Shown here: positions 1-7,906 of the stretch, piece by piece
Numbering within the stretch: position 1 is the first letter of the stretch
How the letters are laid out: each line of letters begins with the position of its first letter
Source: an uncultured Lachnospiraceae bacterium
GTDB taxonomy: Bacteria; Bacillota; Clostridia; Lachnospirales; Lachnospiraceae
Direction: 5' to 3'
Length of the DNA stretch: 64,000 bases
Assembly (NCBI GenBank): GCA_934401915.1
Contig: CAKRSV010000003.1
Span: 248,001-312,000 of the forward strand
Position numbers and translations under genes: made by a program
The notes under the pieces: generated by a model
Database searches by the model: none
Told to the model about the DNA's origin: nothing
The model's input: the letters and a program-made list of their open reading frames with translations, nothing else

Positions 1-1361
1 GTATCCATCTCATCGTACGTGTCAAAATATGCAGGATATGCTTTTTTGACTCTCTCTACGTGGGTATCCATCACGACATCGGGGGAGCTGATCAATCCCA
101 TTTTTACCATCTCATCAACGGCAAATTTGGAAAATGCCTCGTCGGACATCGTCCAGTACTGATCACCTTCGTTTACAAAGTATTCCAAACCAACCCATAC
201 GGTGTTTTCCAGATCCTTGATCATGTAGGGAGACCAGTTGTTGTATATCTGGAAACGGCCCATCATCACTTTGCGCTCCTGCACATAGATCCAGCAGTCA
301 GGAACGATATTGCTGACCGTTTTAATAGCGGTCTTGTTGATCAGATTGAGCTTCGGAACCAGAACGCCGACTGTCATATAGTCGCGGTAAGGCAGTCCGG
401 CAGCGATCCGGCCAGGCTCTGCGGGAACGTCATTCATGCCGCCGACCAGATCCTTGACGGGCATGGAAGAGATGAAAATGTCCCCATCCACGATGATCTT
501 CTCCCCGTTTTTTTCATAGGTAAGAGAGGTGAGATGGTTGTTTTCGTCCTTATGAAGTCCGGTTACGCGGGCGTTTTTGACGATCGTGCCGCCCATCTGT
601 GTGATCTTGTCGGCGGTCACTTCCCAGAGCTGGCCGGGACCGAGCTTGGGATATTTGAACTCTTCGATCAGGGACGTCTCGACCTTGCGGTTTTTCACAT
701 GGAAGATCCGGCCGAAGAAATCCTTGATGATCGCAAAGATGGAAAGCCCTTTGGTCCGCTGGGCGCCCCAGGATGCGTCGATCTCACGCGGGTGGCGTCC
801 CCAGAGATTTTCGGTATAGTATTCAAAAAACATCGAGTAAAGCTTGCGCCCAAAGCGGTTGATATAAAAGTTTTCCAGATTCGTCTCCGGCAGTTTGTGG
901 AACACCGAAGCAAGGTAGCTGAAGCCGACTTTCATCGTGGTGAGAAAGCCGAAGTTTTTCAGCGTTTCCGGTTTGAGCGATATGGGATAGTCATAAAAGG
1001 AACCGTCAAAAAGGATGCGCGACACGCGGTGTCTTGTCAGCATGACCTGGTCTTCCTTTTCAGGATCGGGGCCGCCTGCGCTTACCGGCATAGGGCGGTT
1101 CAGCATAATGTCATCTTTGGTCGGGCCGCCCTGCATAGGAAGGATGCTGTCCCACCATGCGTTTACCTCCGGTACTTTGGAGAAAAAACGGTGTCCGCCC
1201 ATATCCATGCGGTTTCCTTTGTAGTTCACCGTTTTGGAGATACCGCCGATGGCGTCGCTCTCTTCCAGAACGGTAACTTCGTAATCTTTGCTCTGCTTTA
1301 AAAGTTCATATGCGGCTGTCAGTCCTGCAGGACCGGCACCGATGACATATACTTTCCTCAT
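1..1361 (-). CDS. FAD-dependent oxidoreductase, protoporphyrinogen-oxidase/UDP-galactopyranose-mutase-like (3' end beyond window)
   Basis: The reverse-strand frame starts at 1361 after an AGTGAGG ribosome site and stays open to the window edge, so the C-terminus is cut off. The N-terminus [18 protein letters not shown] is the Rossmann GxGxxG FAD-binding fold, followed by an acidic residue in VLEES and then IGGISKTV, typical of the NAD(P)-binding/FAD oxidoreductase family that includes amine oxidases, protoporphyrinogen oxidase and UDP-galactopyranose mutase. The GGHRFFSK and LWGRHPREI stretches match a subgroup often found in polysaccharide clusters of Clostridia and often annotated as UDP-galactopyranose mutase-like. 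The substrate cannot be told from sequence. It is divergent from the membrane-protein operon that starts at 1541, so it may belong to the same surface-glycan region. The exact reaction is inference; the fold is well supported. Confidence 0.85.
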   Translation of the reverse strand, partial: MRKVYVIGAGPAGLTAAYELLKQSKDYEVTVLEESDAIGGISKTVNYKGNRMDMGGHRFFSKVPEVNAWWDSILPMQGGPTKDDIMLNRPMPVSAGGPDPEKEDQVMLTRHRVSRILFDGSFYDYPISLKPETLKNFGFLTTMKVGFSYLASVFHKLPETNLENFYINRFGRKLYSMFFEYYTENLWGRHPREIDASWGAQRTKGLSIFAIIKDFFGRIFHVKNRKVETSLIEEFKYPKLGPGQLWEVTADKITQMGGTIVKNARVTGLHKDENNHLTSLTYEKNGEKIIVDGDIFISSMPVKDLVGGMNDVPAEPGRIAAGLPYRDYMTVGVLVPKLNLINKTAIKTVSNIVPDCWIYVQERKVMMGRFQIYNNWSPYMIKDLENTVWVGLEYFVNEGDQYWTMSDEAFSKFAVDEMVKMGLISSPDVVMDTHVERVKKAYPAYFDTYDEMD

Positions 1362-1540
1362 AAGATACCTCACTTTACTGCATATAAAATTATTTTACCA
1401 CGTTTGCACATTATTGTATAGGCAAGCTGTGAAAGAAATCTATATAATCCCGGCAAAATGTGTTATACTGTCTATAAAACATGCTTTCCTCCGGCAGTCG
1501 AAAACGGAGAAAAGCACACGGAACAGAAATGAGGATTTTT

Positions 1541-2644
1541 ATGGTACATGCAGTCAGCTTGATTTTCTGGCTTATATTGATCCCGTTTTGCATCGGTCTG
1601 GTGCCGGGAGTGATGCTTTCCCCTGCAAAGCGGAGCCCGGGAACTGTATTCCTGGGGGGATATTTTTTGATGTGGGCGCTTTTTGAACTCGTCTGTATTC
1701 CGATGGTGATACGGGCGGGATACCACAATTTTTCGATCGCCTGCCGTATCTTCACCGTGCTGGCGGTGGGGCTTGCGATAGCCGGAGTGCTCCTCTGGCA
1801 GCGCAGATGGAAACAGACCGGGGAGACGCTGTTTGCGACCGGCAGGGAAAAGGCGCAGCAGGAGAAACCACGCTGGGATATCTGGGTGGAATGGATCCTT
1901 TTTTTCATTCTGGCAGGCTTCCAGATCTACAAATCGCTGGCGTATGCGTCCTTTGACGGGGACGACGCCTACTATGTGGTGGAATCGCTGATCGCGCAGC
2001 AATCGGATACGATGTATACGCGGCTGCCCTATACGGGGAGAGCGACCAGTCTGGACGTCCGCCATGCGCTTGCAGTGTTCCCGATGTGGGTTGCGTTTGC
2101 AGCGGTGCGCAGCGATATACACGCTACGGTGGTGTCGCATATGGTGATGCCGGTGCTGCTGCTGTCGCTCTCCTATCTGCTCTATTTTGAGATTGCAAGA
2201 CACCTTTTTAAGGACAGGGAATCCCGGCCGGTTTTTATGATCGTCATGGCACTGTTTCAGATTTTCGGAAATGTTTCGATCTATACGAACGAAACATTTT
2301 TCCTGACGAGGACATGGCAGGGCAAGGCGGTGGCGGGGAGTCTGGTCATACCGGCGATACTCTGGCTGCTGCTTCTGCTTTTCGAGGATAGAAAAAAGGG
2401 CGAGAAGGCAGACAGGGGACTGTGGCTGCTTCTGCTGTGCGTCAATATGACGGCGGGGATCTGCAGCTCTATCGCGGTGTTTCTGGTGTCGCTGCTGCTG
2501 GCGCTTACAGCGGTGATCCTTGGGATCGTGCGCAGGGATTTTAAGGTTTTGCTGTGTATGGGAGCGGTGTGCATCCCGAATGCGGTGTATATGGGATTGT
2601 ATCTGCTGATCGGGTATACTTCTTTTTGGAAGATTATCAGTTAG
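1541..2644 (+). CDS. polytopic membrane protein, DUF6077-like
   Basis: A 367-residue integral membrane protein. The start at 1541 is chosen because GAGGA lies five bases upstream, while the longer frame from 1481 has no ribosome site. About eight to nine hydrophobic segments alternate with short loops. An extracytoplasmic stretch with FDGDDAYYVVESL resembles uncharacterised membrane proteins of Clostridia annotated DUF6077, which look like GT-C-type glycosyltransferases. It ends in LIGYTSFWKIIS, and the next gene starts 21 bases later in the same direction. The two together would equal a longer family member, so a split gene is possible, but the second part has its own strong AAAGGAG ribosome site. 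Function is unknown; proximity to MBOAT and SGNH genes suggests work on envelope polymers. Confidence 0.7.
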   Translation: MVHAVSLIFWLILIPFCIGLVPGVMLSPAKRSPGTVFLGGYFLMWALFELVCIPMVIRAGYHNFSIACRIFTVLAVGLAIAGVLLWQRRWKQTGETLFATGREKAQQEKPRWDIWVEWILFFILAGFQIYKSLAYASFDGDDAYYVVESLIAQQSDTMYTRLPYTGRATSLDVRHALAVFPMWVAFAAVRSDIHATVVSHMVMPVLLLSLSYLLYFEIARHLFKDRESRPVFMIVMALFQIFGNVSIYTNETFFLTRTWQGKAVAGSLVIPAILWLLLLLFEDRKKGEKADRGLWLLLLCVNMTAGICSSIAVFLVSLLLALTAVILGIVRRDFKVLLCMGAVCIPNAVYMGLYLLIGYTSFWKIIS

Positions 2645-2665
2645 AGAACAGAAAGGAGATGCCGC

Positions 2666-3430
2666 ATGTGGGGCATTTTTTTGGAGAGTGTTGTAATATT
2701 TAAAAACTACATGGGATTTCATGAGGGAGGCTTTCTGGCGGTGATATATCTGCTGGTGCTCCTGTACCTTTGGATCGCGGAGAAGGAGCGGACGCGCCGG
2801 GTGATATTTGTGTATGTGCCGACGCTGCTTCTGATACTCTTTTTCTGTCCGGTATTTCGTAAGCTGTTCGTGGCGGCGCTGGATGATTCGGAGACGTATT
2901 ACCGGCTTTTGTGGCTGCTCCAGATGAGCCTTGTCAGTGCTTACGGACTGGTGAAGCTGTGGCGGAAACACGCAAAGATCGGACTGGTGCTGACCTGTGT
3001 GGCGGTGATCTGCGCTGGAAACTATGTATATGACAGCGAACATATCACGAAGGCGGAGAACGCGTATCATATTCCGCAGGTGGCGGTCGAGGTGGCGGAG
3101 CTGATCAGCCCGGAGGAAGGGTATACGATGGCGCTTGTCCCGGCGGATCTGGTCTACTATATCCGGCAGTATGATTCCAACATCGCCATGCCGTACGGCA
3201 GGGAGATGCTGATCGCCAGGTGGGATTATTACAATGCCATGTACGAGGCGATGGAGGAGGCGCAGGTCATCGATACGGATGAGTTTGTGAAGCTTACCCG
3301 CGAAAATCTGTGCAATTATGTGGTGCTCAAGGAGGACCGGGCGATTGATGAGCCTTTGACCGATTACGGTTTTGAGGAGTACGGCAGGGTGGCGGAGTAT
3401 CGGATTTACCGGGATACCACCATGGAATAA
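2666..3430 (+). CDS. membrane protein with extracytoplasmic C-terminal domain, probable partner or second half of the upstream protein
   Basis: A 254-residue protein preceded by AAAGGAG eight bases before its ATG. The first 115 residues hold about four hydrophobic segments. The rest is soluble, beginning after NYVYDSEHITKAENAYHIPQ, with a mixed alpha/beta composition (YTMALVPADLVYYIRQYDSNIAMPYGRE). That layout is like the C-terminal part of GT-C glycosyltransferase-type membrane proteins. I do not recognise a named family with certainty. It sits 21 bases after the first membrane protein and 20 bases before the MBOAT gene, so the four genes from 1541 to 6035 are probably one operon. Confidence 0.65.
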   Translation: MWGIFLESVVIFKNYMGFHEGGFLAVIYLLVLLYLWIAEKERTRRVIFVYVPTLLLILFFCPVFRKLFVAALDDSETYYRLLWLLQMSLVSAYGLVKLWRKHAKIGLVLTCVAVICAGNYVYDSEHITKAENAYHIPQVAVEVAELISPEEGYTMALVPADLVYYIRQYDSNIAMPYGREMLIARWDYYNAMYEAMEEAQVIDTDEFVKLTRENLCNYVVLKEDRAIDEPLTDYGFEEYGRVAEYRIYRDTTME

Positions 3431-3450
3431 AGGGGCCGAGGTGTCAGAAT

Positions 3451-4962
3451 ATGCTGTTTAATTCTTATGTGTTTGTATTTATATTCTTTCCCATATGTCT
3501 TGCGGGGTACTATGCACTGCTCGCGGCGAAAAAGCGGGAGCTTGCAAAACTGTTTCTGACAGGAATGTCATTTTGGTTTTACGGATACTTTAACATTTCC
3601 TATCTGCTGATCATGGCAGGGAGCATAGCGGTCAATTATCTTTTTCATCGGCTGCTTTCCAGAAGGACGGACAGAGGTCTGATGGCTCTGGCGGTAGCGC
3701 TCAATCTGGGCGTGCTTTTTTACTTTAAATATTATGATTTCTTTTTCAGTACGGTGAACCAGGTATTTGGCACTTCCTTTGTGCTGCGGCACATTCTTCT
3801 GCCGCTCGGGATCAGCTTCTTCACGTTTCAGCAGATCTCGTTTATCGTGGATACCTGGCGCGGCGAGGTGCGAAACTGTTCGCTGACAGACTATGCGCTG
3901 TTCGTGTCTTTTTTCCCGCAGCTGATCGCGGGGCCGATCGTCAATCAGGAGGAAATGCTCCCGCAGTTTGCAAGCCTGCATGTTCCATCAAAAGATGATG
4001 CGGAGCAGGAAGCATTCTGGCAGCGCACAGCGCAGGGATTTGCGCTTTTTGTCCTGGGACTTGCCAAGAAGGTGCTGATCGCGGATACGATAGGAAAGGG
4101 CGTGGACTACGGGTACGATAATCTGGCGGCGCTGGGGCGCTGGGAAGCGGTGCTGGTGATCGTCTTTTATTCCTTCCAGCTCTATTTTGATTTCAGCGGG
4201 TACTGCGATATGGCGCGAGGACTCGGCGCGATGCTCGGCATCAGGATACCGGAGAACTTCCGCTCGCCCTACAAGGCGGTCAATATCGTGGATTTCTGGA
4301 AAAGGTGGCATACCACGCTCAACCGCTTTTTTACCAAATATGTCTATATCCCGCTGGGCGGCAACCGCAGGGGGGCGGGGCGGATGTACTTTAACCTGCT
4401 GCTTGTCTTTTTCCTGAGCGGTCTGTGGCATGGAGCAGGATGGAGTTTTGTAGTGTGGGGGATGCTGCACGGCGTGCTGTATGTCGCGACGCGGTTTTAT
4501 CAGAGGCGGCGTCCGGAAAAAGCAAGGACTGTTCCCGAAAAGAAATCCGTTATGAATCATATTGTGACAGGCGTGTCACGAATTGCACTGTTTGCCTATG
4601 TCAGCGTGGCGTGGGTATATTTCCGGGCGCCGGGAGTCGCACAGGCGAACCAGCTTCTGCAAAAGGTTTGGCTTGGCGCGAAGGGGCTGCCCTCGCCTGG
4701 CTTTGCGGAGTGCTTCCAGATGGACGAGTTCTGGTATGTGCTGAAAGTGCTTCATCTGGATTCCATGCAGATCAGCCGGTATCTGCTGATGTTCGGGGCG
4801 CTGGCAGTCTGCGTTTATCTGGCGATGATCGGGAGAAATGCTTCCGAGCGCGCGCAGCGGATGCGCTTTAAGGGGATCTCGGCGGGCGCTTTCGGGGTGC
4901 TCCTTTTGTGGTGCATCCTGACATTTTCGCAAGTCAGTACCTTTTTGTACTTTAATTTCTGA
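3451..4962 (+). CDS. MBOAT family O-acyltransferase (AlgI/DltB-like)
   Basis: A 503-residue polytopic membrane acyltransferase. MBOAT proteins carry acyl groups, often acetyl, across the membrane for transfer to surface polymers. The N-terminus LFNSYVFVFIFFPICLAGYY, the LLPLGISFFTFQQISFIVD core, YFDFSGYCDMARGLG and FRSPYKAVNIVDFWKRWH are diagnostic for the AlgI branch. The catalytic histidine is in LSGLWHGAGW at residue 327. Length is normal for the family (about 470-510). It lies directly before an SGNH-like gene, the usual pairing in AlgI-AlgX/J or DltB-DltD type systems. There are no dlt or alg genes nearby, so the acceptor is unknown; a surface glycan made by the neighbouring locus is a reasonable guess. 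Confidence 0.93.
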   Translation: MLFNSYVFVFIFFPICLAGYYALLAAKKRELAKLFLTGMSFWFYGYFNISYLLIMAGSIAVNYLFHRLLSRRTDRGLMALAVALNLGVLFYFKYYDFFFSTVNQVFGTSFVLRHILLPLGISFFTFQQISFIVDTWRGEVRNCSLTDYALFVSFFPQLIAGPIVNQEEMLPQFASLHVPSKDDAEQEAFWQRTAQGFALFVLGLAKKVLIADTIGKGVDYGYDNLAALGRWEAVLVIVFYSFQLYFDFSGYCDMARGLGAMLGIRIPENFRSPYKAVNIVDFWKRWHTTLNRFFTKYVYIPLGGNRRGAGRMYFNLLLVFFLSGLWHGAGWSFVVWGMLHGVLYVATRFYQRRRPEKARTVPEKKSVMNHIVTGVSRIALFAYVSVAWVYFRAPGVAQANQLLQKVWLGAKGLPSPGFAECFQMDEFWYVLKVLHLDSMQISRYLLMFGALAVCVYLAMIGRNASERAQRMRFKGISAGAFGVLLLWCILTFSQVSTFLYFNF

Positions 4963-4979
4963 TCGGAGGAGCGTTCGGA

Positions 4980-6035
4980 ATGAACCGATTAAAGAAGTGG
5001 ATCATAACGGCGGCAGGGACCGCGGGAGCTTTGCTTGTGCTGGAGGCGGCGCTGGTCGTGTGTGTCGATCCTTTTTTTCAGTATCATAGACCGCTGGCTG
5101 ACTTTCCCTATGTCGTGGACAACCAGCTCAGCCAGAATCCGGGAATGGCGAGGAATATGACGTATGACAGCGTGATCCTCGGATCCTCGATGACAGTCAA
5201 CTTCAACACACACTGGTTTGAAGATCTGATGGGACTGCACACGATTAAGCTCAATTACAGCGGGGCCTACCCGAAGGACCAGGCGAATATCATGGAGCAG
5301 GTCTTTGCCAGCAAAAATGAGGTGAAAGCGGTATTCCTCGGCGTGGATGTGATGACCTACACCGGGGCGGTGGATGAGACAAAATATCCGATCCCGGAAT
5401 ATCTCTACGATGATTCCGTGTGGAACGACGCGGCGTACCTGTGGAATAAGGATGTTTTTCTGCAGTATATCCTACGGCCGGTGGCGGACCCGGACAAGAC
5501 CGATCTGGCGACGGTGTACCAGAGCTGGTGGACGGATGAATATTACAATATCCAGTGGGTAATGCACAACTACGAGCCGCCGCAGAAGGTGGCGGAGGTT
5601 ACGCCGACGGACGCCTATCTGGAGAGTGTCCGGAAAAATCTGGAGAGCAATATCTGTCCGTACATTGTGCAGAACCCGGATACGGAATTTTATGTTTTCT
5701 TCCCGCCGTACAGCATCCTCTACTGGAATGATGTGGTAAATGAAAACCATCTGGATGCGACGATGGAGGAATATCAGTACATCGCGGAGACGATGCTGCA
5801 GTATGACAACGTGAGGGTATTCTATTTTCCGGATCAGGAATGGATCGTGACGGATCTGAACAACTATGCGGATTACACGCACTATCACCGCGACATCAAT
5901 TATTTTATGACGGAGTGCTTTGCAGAGGGAAAATGTGAGATTACCAGTGCTGACCAGATGCGGCAGGAACAGGAAAAGATGCGCCGGATCATAGATGATT
6001 TTGATTTTGACGCGCTGTTTGATAAAGAGTGGTAG
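4980..6035 (+). CDS. membrane-anchored SGNH/GDSL-like acyltransferase partner of MBOAT
   Basis: A 351-residue protein with one N-terminal membrane segment (residues about 8-28, TAAGTAGALLVLEAALVVCV) and an extracytoplasmic body. DSVILGSSMTVNF resembles the block-I serine motif of SGNH hydrolases, and DYTHYHRDINYFM near residue 300 fits the block-V Asp-x-x-His pair. Such proteins receive the acyl group exported by the MBOAT membrane protein and pass it to a polysaccharide outside the cell. The gene starts 17 bases after the MBOAT stop with GGAGGA upstream, which fits co-translation. The family call comes from motifs and context; the acceptor is unknown. Confidence 0.75.
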   Translation: MNRLKKWIITAAGTAGALLVLEAALVVCVDPFFQYHRPLADFPYVVDNQLSQNPGMARNMTYDSVILGSSMTVNFNTHWFEDLMGLHTIKLNYSGAYPKDQANIMEQVFASKNEVKAVFLGVDVMTYTGAVDETKYPIPEYLYDDSVWNDAAYLWNKDVFLQYILRPVADPDKTDLATVYQSWWTDEYYNIQWVMHNYEPPQKVAEVTPTDAYLESVRKNLESNICPYIVQNPDTEFYVFFPPYSILYWNDVVNENHLDATMEEYQYIAETMLQYDNVRVFYFPDQEWIVTDLNNYADYTHYHRDINYFMTECFAEGKCEITSADQMRQEQEKMRRIIDDFDFDALFDKEW

Positions 6036-6041
6036 AAGAGA

Positions 6042-6090
6042 AAAAGAACGCCGGTCCCGGAGAGATCCGAAACCGGCGTTTCTGTGTTCT
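6042..6090. terminator. bidirectional terminator between convergent genes
   Basis: AACGCCGGT pairs with ACCGGCGTT around a loop of about 20 bases, with A-rich sequence on one side and T-rich on the other. It sits between the stop of the SGNH gene at 6035 and the stop of the convergent gene at 6108, so it can serve both. Confidence 0.8.
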
Positions 6091-6107
6091 TGGTAATTCA
6101 GTGTCTG

Positions 6108-7145
6108 TCAGTTTTCCTCGCTGATCGAAAGCTCCGGGAAGATGCATTCGGTAAAGCGGCGTGCCAGCTTCTCCCTTCCGGCGTCGTTGAAGTGGATATA
6201 GTCTGTCATGTAGTCCAGATAATTATCCTCATTTACGGTGCCGTAGAAGTTGTCGATGAAGGAAACGCCGCAGTCGCTTGTGGCGTCCAGCTCCTTCTGG
6301 AGGTAGTGGCTCAGAGTTCCGTTGCCGAGATCTACGCGGTCGCCGTTCTCAAAATTGCCTTCCTCATTTACGTGATGGCAGAAGGTGTGCGACATGACAA
6401 CGATGCGGATGTAAGGATAAGTCTCCTGAATGGCGGTGATCCCGCTCCGCAGGGCTCCGGTGTAGGTGATGATGTCGTACGGCGCGTTCGGATCGTCGCA
6501 GGGACGGCTGTTGATGTAGTCGCTTCCGTCGTACATGATACAGATCAGGTCGACGGAGCGCATGTCAACGCTCTCCAGAAGGGATACCGTCTGCGCAAAG
6601 CTCTCGTCGTAGCTGTAGGAAGCAGCCTGCTTCATCAGATCGAAGTCCCCGCTTGCCAGTGCATTTGCCACGTAGGAGAAGGAGAACGCATCCAGAAAAT
6701 ACCAGTCTGCATATTCCTTGTTCTGGGCGGCGATCGTCGTTCCGGTGAAAGCACCGTTATAGACGGTGGCGCCTGTCTTGGCGGCGATCTGCTCTGCAAG
6801 TCCGCCTTCGCCCTTATCCAGGGAAAACGGATCGTCACCGAGACAGAGGATGGTGGTCACGCCGTCGTCCTCATGACCTTCGAGCTTGTCGGGCGCAAGG
6901 GGGATGATGCTGTCCATCGCCTCCACATCAAACGCGGTCGTCTGTGCGTTGGGATCGTAATCGGAAGGCGTTCCGCGGTTCCATATATATAATCGAAGGG
7001 CGATGATGCCGATGATCAGCACGATAGCGCCCAGCAGTATTGCGTGGATGTTGACGCCGCCGCCCTTTTTCTCTGTTGCGGGCAGTTTGTTTTTTCCTTC
7101 CTGCGACAGAGGAATATCCTGTTTTTCTTTCTTTTCCTGACTCAT
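6108..7145 (-). CDS. membrane-anchored SGNH/GDSL hydrolase family protein
   Basis: A 345-residue protein. The start at 7145 is chosen because GGAG lies six bases upstream; a longer frame from 7181 lacks a site. A cytoplasmic N-terminus rich in Lys and Glu is followed by one membrane helix (AILLGAIVLIIGIIALRLYIW, residues about 35-55) and an extracytoplasmic SGNH domain. Block I reads TILCLGDDPFS, so the usual catalytic Ser of GDS is replaced by Asp, or the Ser two residues on is used. Block V is DYIHFNDAGREKLA with an intact Asp-x-x-His. It may be an esterase or a deacetylated-glycan remodeller. It faces the acyltransferase operon across a shared terminator. Loss of the block-I serine makes activity uncertain. 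Confidence 0.7.
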   Translation of the reverse strand: MSQEKKEKQDIPLSQEGKNKLPATEKKGGGVNIHAILLGAIVLIIGIIALRLYIWNRGTPSDYDPNAQTTAFDVEAMDSIIPLAPDKLEGHEDDGVTTILCLGDDPFSLDKGEGGLAEQIAAKTGATVYNGAFTGTTIAAQNKEYADWYFLDAFSFSYVANALASGDFDLMKQAASYSYDESFAQTVSLLESVDMRSVDLICIMYDGSDYINSRPCDDPNAPYDIITYTGALRSGITAIQETYPYIRIVVMSHTFCHHVNEEGNFENGDRVDLGNGTLSHYLQKELDATSDCGVSFIDNFYGTVNEDNYLDYMTDYIHFNDAGREKLARRFTECIFPELSISEEN

Positions 7146-7287
7146 AATATTCTCCATTCTGCCGAAACTAAGCATCGGCATAGTATACGAAATTTCCGAC
7201 GGGCGGCAGATGCCGTCTGTCTTGCCGTTAGTGTTTATATTCTACTATGAAACAAAATAAAAATCCATATGTTTTGCGCATAACATA

Positions 7288-7322
7288 AAAAGTGTTTTCG
7301 CAAAGATCGCGAAAACACTTTT
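7288..7322 (-). terminator. rho-independent terminator for the zinc-ribbon gene
   Basis: A perfect 14-bp stem (7288-7301 with 7309-7322) and a 7-base loop. On the minus strand the stem is followed by TTTTTATG. It lies 22 bases past the stop of the gene ending at 7344. Confidence 0.88.
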
Positions 7323-7343
7323 GAAGGTCGTGTCTTGTACGGA

Positions 7344-7673
7344 TTAACCCATCAGGACGGCCTTTGCCAATCGAGTTCTGTCCGGTATGACTTGCACATA
7401 CGGAATAATAGATGTCGGGGCACACTGCTCCTGCAGTTCCTTGTACCACTTGCTGTATTTGTACATACGATAAGTAGTGCTCAGCTTACTGAGCTCCTTT
7501 TCGTCAGAACAAACAGCGGTGAAGTGGTCACGCTCTGGCCTGTCCATAGAGACATAATCCATGTATGAAATCTTTAGTTCAGTGATCCCTTCATGGCACT
7601 TAGGACAGGACTGTTTGTGTCCGTTCAACATATAGACTCGATGGCAACGCTTACAATAGTGCATGTACATCAT
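7344..7673 (-). CDS. small zinc-ribbon protein of unknown function
   Basis: A 109-residue protein. The start at 7673 follows AGGGGA by about seven bases. The N-terminus has CKRC and, 13 residues later, CPKC, a four-cysteine zinc ribbon (residues about 6-25), followed by an alpha-rich stretch with SYMDYVSMDRPERDHF and a C-terminal YKYSKWYKELQEQC. The zinc ribbon is visible directly. I do not recognise a named family. It is a single-gene unit with its own terminator, flanked by genes on either side that are not related in function. Regulatory or nucleic-acid-binding roles are possible but not shown. Confidence 0.75.
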   Translation of the reverse strand: MMYMHYCKRCHRVYMLNGHKQSCPKCHEGITELKISYMDYVSMDRPERDHFTAVCSDEKELSKLSTTYRMYKYSKWYKELQEQCAPTSIIPYVQVIPDRTRLAKAVLMG

Positions 7674-7841
7674 GAAAAATTCCCCTTTTCTCATAAACAA
7701 TGTTGAAATTGTAATGTTGCCCTTACATTGTGTCAGTTACTGGAGATAAAGTCAAGCGCATTTTACCGTAAATTGGCAGAATAGGCGATGTTAAGTATCG
7801 CGCGGGGAGAAAAAAAGAGGATTTGGATCAGAGCAACAGCC

Positions 7842-7870
7842 TTGAAGCGGTCAGATGAGTATGTTATAAT
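7842..7870 (+). promoter_or_regulatory. sigma-A promoter for the GH25 surface protein
   Basis: TTGAAG at 7842-7847 and TATAAT at 7865-7870 are separated by exactly 17 bases. The ATG at 7907 follows 37 bases after the -10, with AAAGAAAGG as ribosome site. Confidence 0.75.
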
Positions 7871-7906
7871 AATCTCTGTATCAGACGGAAAGAAAGGTTT
7901 ACATAA

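Noticed and set aside
60..1301. Long plus-strand frame at the left edge
   Set aside because: It is antisense to the FAD oxidoreductase, has no ribosome site and its product is not like any protein family; the minus frame has clear FAD motifs.
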